Source: Gp6-AA40 sp035293405
Lineage (GTDB): Bacteria > Acidobacteriota > Vicinamibacteria > Vicinamibacterales > UBA2999
Direction: 5' to 3'
Length of the DNA: 64,000 nt
NCBI GenBank assembly: GCA_035293405.1
Contig: DATDOE010000126.1
Span: 1-64,000 of the forward strand
Positions 47,565 to 57,637 of this stretch are shown piece by piece. Every line of letters begins with the position of its first letter. Position 1 is the stretch's first letter. The notes below the pieces were generated by a model. That model was not told the DNA's origin, did not search any database, and worked only from the letters and a program-made list of their open reading frames with translations. A program made the translations under genes and the position numbers.

Positions 47565-48398
47565 TTATCGGCGCGCGCGACGAGGACGGCGGATGGCGGG
47601 TGTTCTCTCTCTTCCCCGTTGCCGCTCGATCAGATCGCGCAGAGCCGGGGGCAACTGGCCGCGCCCAAGGTTCACGCACGTGTCGCGTCCGAGGTCCAGG
47701 GCGGCGAACACCGAACGACAACGTTCACACAGTTCCTCCGACGAGAACGGAAACGGCACACGGCGATCCATGGCGTCCTGCTTGGCCTGGAGCAGATCGA
47801 GGCACACCTGTCGGTCGTGATCCGGTGGCGGCGCAGGGCGAACCGGCAGGTGCTCGAGGAGCGCGCGGCGCAGCAGCAGGCGCGCGCGATGCACCCGCGT
47901 TTTCACCGTGGCCTCTTTCAGCGCGAGGATCCGTGCGATCTCCGAGGTCGAGAGCTCCGCGATCTCTGCCAGCACGACGGGCAGTCGAACCGCGTACGGA
48001 AGCCGCGCGAGCGCTTCGGAGACGGCTCGCTCAGCGTCCTTGCGGATGTGCTCGTCGAGCGGCCCGCGGCCCGCCGACGCCAGGGCGATCACGGGATCCC
48101 CCGGCGACGGCAGCACCGCCGACAGAGATTCCATCCGCGCCGGTTCTCCGGCTCGCCGCCGATGACGGCGCTGACAGAGTCGTCCGGCAATGGTGTAGAG
48201 CCACGTCGCCGGATCGGAGCGGCCCTCGAACTGGCGCCACTTCCGGAACCCCTGGAGCAACGTGTCTTGAACGAGGTCCTCCGCCTCGTCCGGACGTCCG
48301 CACATCCGCATTCCGATGCGGAAAAGGCGGGGAGCCACTCGTTCCGCCACGTCCGCAAAGTCCGAGGCGGATTGCCCTAGCGGGGCCGGCATTCGCAT
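47565..48398 (-). CDS. ECF-type sigma factor with cysteine-containing C-terminal extension
   Basis: A 277-residue protein. Region 2 (about 18-90) has DEAEDLVQDTLLQGFRKW; region 4 (about 125-180) has LPVVLAEIAELSTSEIARIL and KTRVHRARLLL. A further about 85 residues follow with CLDLLQAKQDAMDRRV, LCERCRSVFAALD and a later cysteine, a CxxC-type zinc-finger pattern like the anti-sigma (zf-HC2) domain but located in the same chain. Such an extension could regulate the sigma factor in cis. It is divergent from the glycerophosphodiesterase. Either ATG 48398 or ATG 48392 could start it. Confidence 0.8.
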   Translation of the reverse strand: MRMPAPLGQSASDFADVAERVAPRLFRIGMRMCGRPDEAEDLVQDTLLQGFRKWRQFEGRSDPATWLYTIAGRLCQRRHRRRAGEPARMESLSAVLPSPGDPVIALASAGRGPLDEHIRKDAERAVSEALARLPYAVRLPVVLAEIAELSTSEIARILALKEATVKTRVHRARLLLRRALLEHLPVRPAPPPDHDRQVCLDLLQAKQDAMDRRVPFPFSSEELCERCRSVFAALDLGRDTCVNLGRGQLPPALRDLIERQRGRERTPAIRRPRRARR

Positions 48399-48472
48399 CG
48401 CCGGGATTCTACTGCGACATCGCCGTCACATCGCGTTCACCGGACATTCGCATCACCTTGCTACCGTGCGGC

Positions 48473-49399
48473 ATGCGTAGAATCTGCTTACTCGCTGCCG
48501 CTGTCATCTCGATCATGTCCGCCGTATCCGGCACGCAGGCTCAAGGATCCAAGAAGCTCGTCGCGCATCGGGGCGCCTCCGCGTACGCCCCGGAGCACAC
48601 GCTGGCCGCCTACCGTCTGGCGATGCAACAACACGCCGACTACGTCGAACAGGACCTCGCCGTCACCAAGGATGGCGTGCTCATCTGCCTGCACGACGAG
48701 TCGCTCGAACGCACGACCAACGTCGAGGACATCCTCCCCGACCGCTCCGTCGTCGATCCGGCCGCAGGACGGAAGCAGTGGCTCGCCATCGACTTCACGC
48801 TGGCTGAGATCAAGCGGCTCGATGCCGGCAGCTGGTTCGATACCACATTCACTGGCGAGCGCATCCCGACGTGGGAGGAAGCCGTCGCCGTGGTCGGCAC
48901 AGCCGCGGGACTCTACCCCGAGTTGAAAACACCGGGCCTCTACCGTTCACGCGGCGTTGACCAGACGACGCTGTTCGCCGAGTCGGCGACGAGGCTCGGA
49001 CTCGACCGGCGCGCGGCGGGCTCGATCATCGTCCAGTCGTTCGACGATCAGCCGCTGCGGGATCTCACGCGGCGGCTTCCCGCCATCCCGCGAACATTCC
49101 TGATCGACACGCGCGATGGCGGCAAGTGGCTGACGAAGCAAGGACTGGCCGACATCGCTCGGTTCGCCACGGGCATCGGCCCGGCGAAGGGGCTGCTGGA
49201 CGGGAGGCCCGAGATCGTGAAGGCCGCGCACGAGGCGGGACTCACCGTGACGCCGTACACGTTCACGACCCGCGCGCCGGCCTCGGCTTCAGCGCGCTTC
49301 AGTACGGTGACCGACGAGATGCGCTACTACCTGTCGGAGCTGAATGTGGACGCGATCTTCACCGACAATCCTGACCTTTTCCCTCGGGCCACTCGATAG
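48473..49399 (+). CDS. exported glycerophosphodiester phosphodiesterase
   Basis: A 308-residue GDPD-family protein with signal peptide (1-23). Catalytic elements are present: VAHRGASAYAPEHT (His and Glu), EQDLAVTKDGVLICLHD (Glu, Asp, His) and a late IFTDNPDLF. It cleaves glycerophosphodiesters in the periplasm to glycerol-3-phosphate and an alcohol, feeding the phosphate supply. I use ATG 48473 because it begins the signal peptide; the longer frame upstream is antisense to the sigma gene. Confidence 0.9.
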   Translation: MRRICLLAAAVISIMSAVSGTQAQGSKKLVAHRGASAYAPEHTLAAYRLAMQQHADYVEQDLAVTKDGVLICLHDESLERTTNVEDILPDRSVVDPAAGRKQWLAIDFTLAEIKRLDAGSWFDTTFTGERIPTWEEAVAVVGTAAGLYPELKTPGLYRSRGVDQTTLFAESATRLGLDRRAAGSIIVQSFDDQPLRDLTRRLPAIPRTFLIDTRDGGKWLTKQGLADIARFATGIGPAKGLLDGRPEIVKAAHEAGLTVTPYTFTTRAPASASARFSTVTDEMRYYLSELNVDAIFTDNPDLFPRATR

Positions 49400-49406
49400 T
49401 GCAATG

Positions 49407-51764
49407 TCATTCGCTCCGAAGGGCACTCACAGGATCGATACGCGCCGCGCGCCGCGCCGCAGGCAGGACAGCGACGGCGCCAACAGCCATCAGCACCGCT
49501 GCCACCACGGCGACATTGAGGGGATCGAAGCGACCCGTCGCGAACACGAAGGCGCTGAGCGCGCCGGTCGCCCAGATCGACAAGACGCCTCCCACCACCA
49601 GGCCTGCTCCCACCATCCACGCGCCCTGCCCGAGGGTGCGTATGAGGATGCGCATCGGATCGGCCCCCAGTGCAAGGCGCAGAGCAAGCTCCGCACGCCG
49701 GGATGCGACGTCATGCGCTACGACACCAAACAACCCGATTCCGCCGAGCACGATCGCCAGCAGCGCGAATCCCATGAACGTCGCGGTCAGCACGCGCCGC
49801 GTGGGCACGCCTGGTGAGACCGCGGCCACATCCTGCATCGATCGCACGGCGAGTACGGGCACGTCACGGTCGAGCCGCGCCACTTCTTCACGCACGGCGG
49901 CGACAACATCCGTGTCCGAGCGCTGGCTTCGGACGACAAGAATCATCGAACTTGAGGACTCCTGCCATACAGACGCGTACACGGTTGGCCAGAACCCCTC
50001 AGCATCGAGCGAGCGATGCTTGACATCGTCGGCGATGCCGATGATTTCCGCCATTGGCGCACGCGGCCCGGGCCCCAAGCTGATTTGATGCCCGATCGGT
50101 TGTTCGCCTGGGAACCATTGCTCCGCCAGTGACTTACTCACCACCACGCGGGACGGAGCCGCGGCATTGTCGCGCGCGTCGAACGGACGGCCGGCCACAA
50201 TCGGGATCCGCATCACATCGAAGTAGGCCGGCCCCGCTTCGCGCAGTACGACTTCGCGTGCGGGATCAGTCGGCCGTATGCGCATGAACCGGCGGCCCCC
50301 GTCGTGTGTCAACGGCAGTTCGTTGACGACGGAAACCGTGCGGGGTCCCAAACGCGCTTCGAGCGCACTGTGAAGCGCCGACAAAAACAATGTCCGCTCC
50401 GGGTTGGGGTACTGGACCAAAAGCGGCAACGTCAACACGCCGCGCGCGTCGAATCCCGGGTTGACGTTGAGCACATTGCTCAGGCTGCGGCCCACGAGTG
50501 TCAGTGAGACGAGCAGCACGCACGCCAGCGCAATCACGCCGGTGGCGAACACGCGGCGCAAACCAAGCTCGCGCGGAGCAGGCGTGACGCCGCGAGCCAG
50601 CACGTCAACCACACTGTTTCGTGACGCGACAAAGGCCGGTAGCAGTCCACAGAATCCCGCGCAGGCCGCCGCGACCATCGCGACGACAGCAATCACGCGC
50701 CAGCTCACCGCCACCTCGCGGTTCGCCAGGTCACCGAATGGCTCCAGGACCAGACGGCTCCCGACTGGTGTGAGCCACAACGCGAGCAGCACGCCACCCG
50801 CGATTCCGATGGCGACCAGCGTCTCGGCCTCCAGCAACAATTGCCGTGCGATTTCGGACCGGCGCGCGCCGAGAGCCGTTCTCACCGCCAGCTCTCGCCG
50901 GCGATCGATGGATCGCACGAGCAGCAACCCCGCAAGATTGGCGAACGCGATGAGCAACGCGAGCGCGGCCGCCCCCGCGAGAAGGCCGAGCGTTCTCGTA
51001 GAGCCTCGGGCTATCCTCACCGAGATAGGCCTCGCGACAACTTGCGCCGGCGGCGAGGATCGTCGACTGACCTTGTCCAGCGCCGCTGCCAAGTCCCTTG
51101 ACGAGACATTCCCGGCGAGACGGGCCATGACCCCGAGGCGGTAACCTGCGCGGGCCTCCGGGTCAGCCGGTAGTGGTAGCGCCCGAAATAGGTCAACCTG
51201 GTCGAGCGGAAAGACAAACTGTTCCGGCAGCACGCCGACGACGGTATGCGCGCGACCCCCGAGAACGATTTGTCGGCCGATCGCTGCAGGATCGGCCGCG
51301 AGCTTCGTGCGCCACAACGCGTGGGTCAGGATGACGACAGGCTGGCCCAGATCAGTGGCCTCAAACATGCGCCCACGCGCGGTCGCGATACCAAGAAGCG
51401 GCAGGAATCCTGGTGTGACGTCGGTCACGTGTAACCGCTCGGCCGCCCCGAGCTCCGTCAGCGTCAGATGTGTCCCGTCGGCCGCTTCAATCGATGCCAG
51501 CGATTCCGCCCGCTCGCGCCAGTCCTCGACGGTGCCATACCTCACCGTTCGGGGCGCTGAAGCGGGTTCGCCGGGCAGTATCTCGCCGAGCATGACGAGG
51601 GCATCGGGATCGGCGAACGGTGGCGGCGTGAGCAGTACAGCATCGACGACGGCGAATATCGACGCGCCGACGCCGAGCGTCAGCGACAGCGTCAAGACCG
51701 CTGTTGCCGCACTGGCTGGTGACCGGCGAAAGTTTCGCAACAGGTGACGAAGGTCGATGAGCAT
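49407..51764 (-). CDS. ADOP-type ABC transporter permease (MacB/FtsX), second copy
   Basis: A 785-residue permease with the same duplicated MacB-core/FtsX layout as the one at 7423: LRHLLRNFRRSPASAATAVL lead, first coupling segment RRRELAVRTALGARRSEI, second SRRAELALRLALGADPMRI. ATG 51764 is chosen because the conserved lead begins there; the frame continues 24 codons upstream. No ATPase gene is near. It is divergent from the DUF5916 gene. Confidence 0.88.
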   Translation of the reverse strand: MLIDLRHLLRNFRRSPASAATAVLTLSLTLGVGASIFAVVDAVLLTPPPFADPDALVMLGEILPGEPASAPRTVRYGTVEDWRERAESLASIEAADGTHLTLTELGAAERLHVTDVTPGFLPLLGIATARGRMFEATDLGQPVVILTHALWRTKLAADPAAIGRQIVLGGRAHTVVGVLPEQFVFPLDQVDLFRALPLPADPEARAGYRLGVMARLAGNVSSRDLAAALDKVSRRSSPPAQVVARPISVRIARGSTRTLGLLAGAAALALLIAFANLAGLLLVRSIDRRRELAVRTALGARRSEIARQLLLEAETLVAIGIAGGVLLALWLTPVGSRLVLEPFGDLANREVAVSWRVIAVVAMVAAACAGFCGLLPAFVASRNSVVDVLARGVTPAPRELGLRRVFATGVIALACVLLVSLTLVGRSLSNVLNVNPGFDARGVLTLPLLVQYPNPERTLFLSALHSALEARLGPRTVSVVNELPLTHDGGRRFMRIRPTDPAREVVLREAGPAYFDVMRIPIVAGRPFDARDNAAAPSRVVVSKSLAEQWFPGEQPIGHQISLGPGPRAPMAEIIGIADDVKHRSLDAEGFWPTVYASVWQESSSSMILVVRSQRSDTDVVAAVREEVARLDRDVPVLAVRSMQDVAAVSPGVPTRRVLTATFMGFALLAIVLGGIGLFGVVAHDVASRRAELALRLALGADPMRILIRTLGQGAWMVGAGLVVGGVLSIWATGALSAFVFATGRFDPLNVAVVAAVLMAVGAVAVLPAARRAARIDPVSALRSE

Positions 51765-52007
51765 TGGCAGGTCCGCCCGTCTTGAGGTCGGGCGTGAGGC
51801 ATATCGCGTGCCACGTCGCGACGCGTGACCAGCCAAACAATTACGGAGAGGCGCCTCGCTCTTGTTGTTCGAAATCGGGATTGGGGCGTTCAGATGCGAC
51901 CAAAAAGGGCGCGGTCATCTGATGCGCGCGCTCGCCGTGGCTACGCGCGAGCCGCAATCCATCGACACCGTGACTTTTCGACTCGGACGAGCGAAGAACC
52001 CGTCAGC

Positions 52008-54256
52008 ATGATTTCCACGCGGCTGCCTGGTTGGCTCGTTTGTGCACTACTCCTAGCGCGCCCGGCCGAATCCAGTCAGCATTCTTCCGCTTCGATCGAC
52101 GGTCCGACGCCGCCTGTCGCTCCTGCGGTCGTTGCCCGGGATCTCTCGAATCAGGCCGAGCCACGATTCGGGCCCTTCGCCTGACCGGAGGCTTGCGTGT
52201 GGATGGGCGTCTCGACGAGGCGATCTACACCGCCGTCCCGTCGATCTCGGACTTCGTCCAGATGGAGCCCAAGGCTGGAGCGTCCGCGACTGAGAAGACC
52301 GAGCTCTGGCTGTTCTTCGATGACCGGAACGTCTACGTCACATTTCGGAACTGGGAAACCCATCCCGAGCGACTGGTCGTCAACGACATGCGCCGCGACA
52401 ACAGCAATCTCTGGCAGGGCGACAACATCGCCTTCCTGTTCGATACCTTCTACGACCGGCGAAACGGGGTGGAGTTCGGTGTCGCGCCCAATGGCGGCAG
52501 GTACGAGGGCCAGGTCACCAACGAGCGCCAGTACAACGGCGACTGGAACCCTGTCTGGGATGTCGCGGTCGGTAGGTTCGACAATGGATGGACGGTGGAG
52601 ATCGCCATCCCGTTCAAGTCGCTTCGCTACCGGCCTGGAGCGGCTCAGGTGTGGGGCTTCCAGGCGCGACGCATCAACGCGTCCAAGAACGAGCTGTCGT
52701 TCATCACGGCACTGCCGCGGTTTCTGGGAATGGGCGGGGGCATCTTCGCGGCGTCACTCGCTCCGACGGTGGTGGGGATCGAAGCGCCGCCGCCGTCGAA
52801 GAATCTCGAAGTCAAATCCTACGCGCTCGGGAGCGCGACCGCCGGAATCGGCGCCGAGGACGCGTTGGGTCGCAATGCCGGTGTCGACGTGAAGTACGGG
52901 CTGACGCCCAACCTCACGGCCGACTTCACCTACCGGACCGACTTTGCGCAGGTGGAGGCCGACGAGCAGCAGGTCAACCTGACACGCTTCAGCCTGTTCT
53001 TTCCGGAGAAGCGCGAATTCTTTCTCGAGAATCAGGGGCTGTTCGCATTCGGCGGGGCCTCGGTCACGGCGGGGGGTGACGTGCCGGTCCTCTTCTACAG
53101 TCGCCGGATCGGCCTCAACGGCACACGGGCGGCGCCGATTCATGCCGGCGGGCGACTCACGGGCCGGCTCGGTCGCTTCAGCGTCGGCGCATTGACCATC
53201 CAGTCAGCGGGCGATGAGAGGATTGGAGAGCCTGGCGCCAACTTCGCGGTCGTCCGGGTGAAGCGCGACCTGTTTCGGCGGAGCAGCGTCGGCGCGATCG
53301 TCACGAGACGGACTGTCGACCAGAGGGGATCGGGCCACAGCGACACGTATGGTATCGACGGCGCCTTTTCGTTCTTCACGAATCTGACGTTCAACACGTA
53401 CTGGGCGCGGACACCAGACCGGCTCAATGGGAACGAATCCAGCTATCGGGCGCAGCTGGATTACGCCGGCGACCGGTATGGGCTGCAGCTGGAGCGGCTG
53501 GCTGTTGGCGACAACTTCCGTCCTGATGCCGGATATGTGCGCCGCGACGATATCGTGCGGCACTACGCGTTCGCCAGATTCAGCCCGCGCCCACGCGCGA
53601 GTAAGGTCGTTCGAAAGCTCTGGCTGACGGGTGCGGTTTCGCAGATCGAGAACGGCTCGCGACGACTGGAAAGCCGTCTCGTCGACGGCACGTTCGCCGT
53701 GGACTTCCAGTCAGGCGACCGTCTCGTCCTGACCCACAACCGCACCTACGAGTTTCTTCCCCAGCCTTTCCGGATTGCTCCTGGCGTGATGCTTCCGGTG
53801 GGCGGCTATCACTTCGCGAATGCGCGCGCGGCGTATTCCGTGGCACCGCAGCGGCCGTTGTCCGGCTATGCCTGGGTTGAACACGGAACCTTCTACGACG
53901 GCCGTCGCACGACGGTGGGGCTCAGCGGCGGGCGCGCCAAGCTCGCCGGGCAGCTGTTCTTCGAGCCCGGCGTCTCGATCAACGCGGTCAGACTGGTCGA
54001 GGGCGTGTTCACCGCGACCCTCGTGACGTCGCGACTGACCTACACAGTGACACCGCTGGTGTTTGCCAGCGCGCTGGTCCAGTACACCACGAGCGCGAAC
54101 ACACTGAGCGCGAATGCGCGTCTGCGCTGGGAGTACCAGCCTGGTAGCGAGCTGTTCGTCGTCTATAACGAGGAGCGCGACACGGCGACGCTGGCACCGC
54201 AAGGACTGCGGAACAGGAGCTTCGTCATCAAGGTCAATCGACTCTTTCGATTCTGA
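52008..54256 (+). pseudogene. DUF5916 outer-membrane protein with CBM9-like domain, frameshifted
   Basis: The signal peptide and a proline-rich lead (from ATG 52008, STRLPGWLVCALLLARPAES) are in one frame that ends at a TGA near 52184, while the body (about 52165 onward, IRALRLTGGLRVDGRLDEAI) is in another. In intact relatives these are continuous. The shift near 52155-52165 equals one lost base. The body has a CBM9-like domain (about 50-230) and a C-terminal barrel with FFPEKREFFLENQGLF, the DUF5916 hallmark. The remaining frame is intact over 690 codons, so the loss is recent, or the shift is a sequence error. An alternative start without a signal peptide is unlikely for a barrel protein. 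Confidence 0.7.
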
Positions 54257-54279
54257 GCTGTGGGATAGTTCGACCTTCG

Positions 54280-54843
54280 ATGCGTGAAGCCAGCCCGACA
54301 TCCTCCGACTGGGAGCGGGAGTTGCCGGACCTCATGGTGCGCTACCAACAGGCTGACGCACGAGCGGTCGCACGACTGATCGAGCTGCTCTCGCCTCGGC
54401 TGCTCCGCTCTTTCGGCGCAACGCGGGCGACTCGACACGAAGCCGAGGACCTGCTGCAGGACTGCTGGATTCGCATCCATCGGTCCCGGCACACCTATCG
54501 AGCTCCCGAGCCGGTGCTGCCGTGGGTCTTCGCGATTGCGCGGCACACGAGGCTGGACGGATACCGACGGACGCGCCGTCGAGATGCGCGGGAAGTCTCG
54601 ATGGCGGTGATTCCCGAACGCTCGGCGCCGGCCGCCTCCGATCCTGACGCCGACGGGAGAGCTCTCCGCCTGCTCGCCGCGCTACCGGACAGTCAGCGGG
54701 ACGTCATCGTGATGCTGAAGGTGACGGGCATGAGTCTGGAGGACGTCGCCCGCGCAACCGGTTCAACGATTGGTGCCGTGAAGCAGAAGGCGCACCGTGC
54801 CTACACAAGGCTGCGAGAAATCCTCGGACGAGAGAAGGCCTGA
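54280..54843 (+). CDS. ECF-type RNA polymerase sigma factor
   Basis: A 187-residue sigma factor. Region 2 has HEAEDLLQDCWIRIHRSR; region 4 has LEDVARATGSTIGAVKQKAHRAYTRLRE. It begins 23 bases after the DUF5916 gene and is followed after one base by a NrsF-type membrane protein gene, an established sigma/anti-sigma arrangement. Confidence 0.9.
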   Translation: MREASPTSSDWERELPDLMVRYQQADARAVARLIELLSPRLLRSFGATRATRHEAEDLLQDCWIRIHRSRHTYRAPEPVLPWVFAIARHTRLDGYRRTRRRDAREVSMAVIPERSAPAASDPDADGRALRLLAALPDSQRDVIVMLKVTGMSLEDVARATGSTIGAVKQKAHRAYTRLREILGREKA

Positions 54844-54844
54844 T

Positions 54845-55594
54845 ATGTCTCAACCGCCAGACGCGGATCGCGCCCGTATCGAGGCCGAGCTGAATCATCG
54901 GATTGACGCCGTTCTGTCCAGCCACGGTGCCGATCCTTTTCCCGGTACACGCCGCACGATCGAAGTCGCATTGGGCCGGTCGCTGGCACCGGTCAGGCCG
55001 TTGCCAGCGTTGTGGGTGAGGGCAGCGCAACTACTTTTGGCGTTTGTCGTCGTTGGCGCGCTCAAGATGTCCATCCTCGGCGTCGTCGCGCTGCAGCAGA
55101 TGAGTGCCGCTGAGAGGCTCGGCAATCTTGGTGTGACGCTGCTGGGTGCCGTGTTGCTGTCGTTCACTCTGGCGAAGCACATGGCGCCAGGTGCCCTTCG
55201 ACGGCTTCCGCGCGGTGCGGCGCCCGTCACGTTGACCCTCGGGCTGCTTGTCGGCAGTGTGCTGGCGCTGCCCGACAGAGGGGCCGATCTCTTCATCGCC
55301 GAGGGATGGCCATGCTTTCGTGCCGGACTTCTCATGGCCCTGCCGTGTGGGTTGCTGTACGGGCTCTTGGTGCGTAGGGGCCAGCCGCTATCGTGGGGGG
55401 GGCTCGTCCCGTCGCTGGGCGCGATGGCGGGCTTGCTCGCGGCGACCGTTCCGACCGTTCGTCAAGCCACGTGCAGCCACCAGGAAGTCATCGGCCACCT
55501 CCTCGTGTGGCACGGGGGCGTTGTGCTCGTCGCCGCACTCGTGGCCGGGCTGGTCTCAATCACGTATCGTCGACTCACGATCGGGCAGGCGTAA
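54845..55594 (+). CDS. NrsF-like (DUF1109) membrane anti-sigma factor
   Basis: A 249-residue protein with a soluble N-terminal helix-rich region (about 1-45) and six TM segments, with CSHQEVIGHLLVWHGGVV near the end, matching DUF1109/NrsF proteins that hold an ECF sigma factor at the membrane. ATG 54845 follows the sigma stop by one base, so translation is coupled. Confidence 0.85.
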   Translation: MSQPPDADRARIEAELNHRIDAVLSSHGADPFPGTRRTIEVALGRSLAPVRPLPALWVRAAQLLLAFVVVGALKMSILGVVALQQMSAAERLGNLGVTLLGAVLLSFTLAKHMAPGALRRLPRGAAPVTLTLGLLVGSVLALPDRGADLFIAEGWPCFRAGLLMALPCGLLYGLLVRRGQPLSWGGLVPSLGAMAGLLAATVPTVRQATCSHQEVIGHLLVWHGGVVLVAALVAGLVSITYRRLTIGQA

Positions 55595-55649
55595 CTTGAC
55601 GTCCTGGCAAGACGAAGAAGTGAGTAGCATCTACTGAAAGGCGGTTCGG

Positions 55650-56102
55650 ATGAAGGCTCCCTCCATCCTCAAAGGCGCGCTCGTCCTTCTCATTGCGGCT
55701 GGACTGCTGGCGGCGGCGCCAGCAGTGAGCCTGAGTCAGGCGCCCACTGCGGCAACGCAGGCTGGCAGGTCAACGTCGAGAACGGTCAGACTGACGCGGC
55801 TGGATGGGAGCACTCGGATCCTCCGACTCGACGGCGTCGGCTGCCCGACCAGCATCTGCTCCACAGTCGCCATCGAAAGCCACACCGAGGGTGGCACGAG
55901 CGCAACCAATCTCGATACCATCTCGGTCATCAACGGTCTTCAGGGTGGACAGGTGCACGTCGAATTCCGTGACGGAACGGCGAGACGACTGTCCGTGGCG
56001 TCTTGGAATCGTGTTCTGTACGTTGAAGGAGACGCAGGTTCCGAGAAGATCGAACTCTCTGAGCTTGAGCGTGCCGAGTTTCTTGCCGCTCCACAACCAT
56101 GA
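55650..56102 (+). CDS. small exported protein of unknown function
   Basis: A 150-residue protein with a signal peptide (1-30, SILKGALVLLIAAGLLAAAP). The mature part is beta-rich, with TVRLTRLDGSTRILRLDGVGC and a CPTSIC pair that could form a disulfide. Its ribosome site AAGG precedes ATG 55650. It follows the NrsF gene by 55 bases and could be an envelope target of that sigma factor; there is no further evidence. Confidence 0.65.
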   Translation: MKAPSILKGALVLLIAAGLLAAAPAVSLSQAPTAATQAGRSTSRTVRLTRLDGSTRILRLDGVGCPTSICSTVAIESHTEGGTSATNLDTISVINGLQGGQVHVEFRDGTARRLSVASWNRVLYVEGDAGSEKIELSELERAEFLAAPQP

Positions 56103-56195
56103 GCGTGCGCGTGCTTCTCAGTGATCTCCGTGTCTCCGTGGCCCGGCGTCGTGATCTTTGTGATCTTTGTGGCCTGACCGATGTCGTGCGCTCCG

Positions 56196-56405
56196 CTACG
56201 CGCGGGCGAAGGATTCGTTGCGGGTCCGGATCAGGAACCGCTGCTCCACGAGCGCCGACAACACCGCGGTGCACAGCGCGGAGTCGAAGTGCCAGAGCCG
56301 CGCGGCCTGCGCCACGGTGAGCTGCAGGCCGGGCATTTCCATGAATTCGCCCTGCGCGCGTCGCAACGCGTCGCCGAACGTGTCGGCAATCTGATGGTCG
56401 GACAT
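56196..56405 (-). CDS. small winged-helix-like protein
   Basis: A 69-residue protein from ATG 56405 with LQLTVAQAARLWHFDSALCTAVLSALVEQRFLIRT in overlapping parts (helix-turn-helix then basic end), a shape I associate with small acidobacterial DNA-binding proteins. It is convergent with the exported protein gene. Function is unknown. Confidence 0.55.
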   Translation of the reverse strand: MSDHQIADTFGDALRRAQGEFMEMPGLQLTVAQAARLWHFDSALCTAVLSALVEQRFLIRTRNESFARA

Positions 56406-56635
56406 TATGCGACCGACTATAGCGACCATGCGTGACCCGCCAACGACGCGCGCGTCAACACGAGGTAACCATCGCTCGGTGCTCGACCTAAGGTCATGTC
56501 CACGAGAAACCGGTGCTGAATTGGCGCAGAGTTGAGAGAGTATCCTGGGCTCGGTTGCCCGATGCTAGCTGATGGTGCAACGGGCACGACGGACGGACAT
56601 CGTTCGTCGTAGGATCTGAACGTGACGAACTGCCA

Positions 56636-57433
56636 ATGACGTACTTGCCCGGGCAATTGCGTGCACGAAGCAAGGAGCTCATCGCAGCCCGCAACTGGGG
56701 TGTCACAGGTGTGACCAGTCTGCTGGGAGTGACGCTCTTCGTGTCAGAAGTAGGTCGAATCCGATCCCTGCCACCGAATCTCGTCAACTACCTCGGCCTG
56801 CTTTGCTTGGGACTGACCGGGGTATTGATCTTTCTATGGATTTGGTCGACACAGCGTGAGTTGGACATGCTCTTCGATTGGCTCGACCCAGAACGCTATG
56901 TGCCACCGTCAACAATTTTGGAGACCGTGCTGATTATCTCGATTGGGCTTTTCCTCAGCTTGATGTTCCTCGTCTCTCGAGATCCACTGTGGTTCAGCGT
57001 CGGCTTTTCGCTTTATGCACTCATCCAGATTTGGGCCGGCCGGTACACGTACAGTGAGGTCGCTGTTGCGATCGCGCATAGTCGGCGTCGGCTGAAAACG
57101 CAAGGGGAGACGGGCGCTGCCAGCCAGGGTGATCAGATCTACGAAAGGGGGCTAGCCGTCCTAGAGAATTACTTTGTGGCTAAACCCCTCGTGGCAAGAT
57201 GCTTCGCCATCCTCTTAGGATCAGCAGTCTCCCTGTCGTTTGCTGTGGCCTGGAAGCTCGTCGATAGGCCCTCGCTTGCAAACACTTCGTACGTGGCTGC
57301 AATTCTGACGCTAGTCACATCTGAGATTGCAATCTGGCGCTGGCGCACCGAGCGCGACTCAGCGCTTCGCGAAGTGACTGTTGACCTCGCCGAATTCTTA
57401 CGACTTCACCCTCACAGTAACCCAGAGACATAG
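56636..57433 (+). CDS. membrane protein of unknown function
   Basis: A 265-residue protein with about six TM segments in three pairs (near 22-37, 50-70, 95-115, 118-135, 190-210 and 218-235), separated by polar loops including a charged middle loop SRRRLKTQGETGAASQ. No family is recognised. Base composition is less GC-rich than that of the neighbours, and a double hairpin follows. This looks like a recently acquired singleton. Confidence 0.6.
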   Translation: MTYLPGQLRARSKELIAARNWGVTGVTSLLGVTLFVSEVGRIRSLPPNLVNYLGLLCLGLTGVLIFLWIWSTQRELDMLFDWLDPERYVPPSTILETVLIISIGLFLSLMFLVSRDPLWFSVGFSLYALIQIWAGRYTYSEVAVAIAHSRRRLKTQGETGAASQGDQIYERGLAVLENYFVAKPLVARCFAILLGSAVSLSFAVAWKLVDRPSLANTSYVAAILTLVTSEIAIWRWRTERDSALREVTVDLAEFLRLHPHSNPET

Positions 57434-57439
57434 GTCCGG

Positions 57440-57492
57440 GGGGAACGCTGCGGTTCCCGATCTCCCCCGCCGCGCCTGAACGCGCGGCGGGG
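57440..57492. terminator. double hairpin after membrane-protein gene
   Basis: A first stem GGGAAC/GTTCCC lies at about 57441-57457. A second, 11-bp perfect stem (CCCCGCCGCGC at 57465-57475 with 57482-57492, loop CTGAAC) follows. There is no T tract. They end the gene at 57433 before glgC. Confidence 0.6.
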
Positions 57493-57600
57493 AACAACGC
57501 CGTGGTATACCCACGCGCATACCCCCACAGCCTACGGTGAGGCCGTGACGCGGGGATCACAGCCGTTGTACGGTCGTGTCAAATGCACGCGGAGAGTGAT

Positions 57601-57635
57601 ACTTTGCACTTCGCACTTCGCACTTTGAACTTCCC
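57601..57635. repeat. 7-bp tandem repeat upstream of glgC
   Basis: Five heptamers, ACTTTGC, ACTTCGC, ACTTCGC, ACTTTGA and ACTTCCC, run directly into the glgC start at 57638. No ribosome site other than the final C-rich unit is visible. Confidence 0.8.
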
Positions 57636-57637
57636 CC

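Noticed and set aside
48416..48450. 11-bp periodic CATC/ATGT-type repeats before the glycerophosphodiesterase
   Set aside because: The cores match the TGT-A pattern poorly and only on the minus strand; likely chance in GC-rich DNA.
52140..52190. Programmed -1 frameshift in the DUF5916 gene
   Set aside because: No slippery heptamer or downstream structure is visible; a lost base explains the data more simply.
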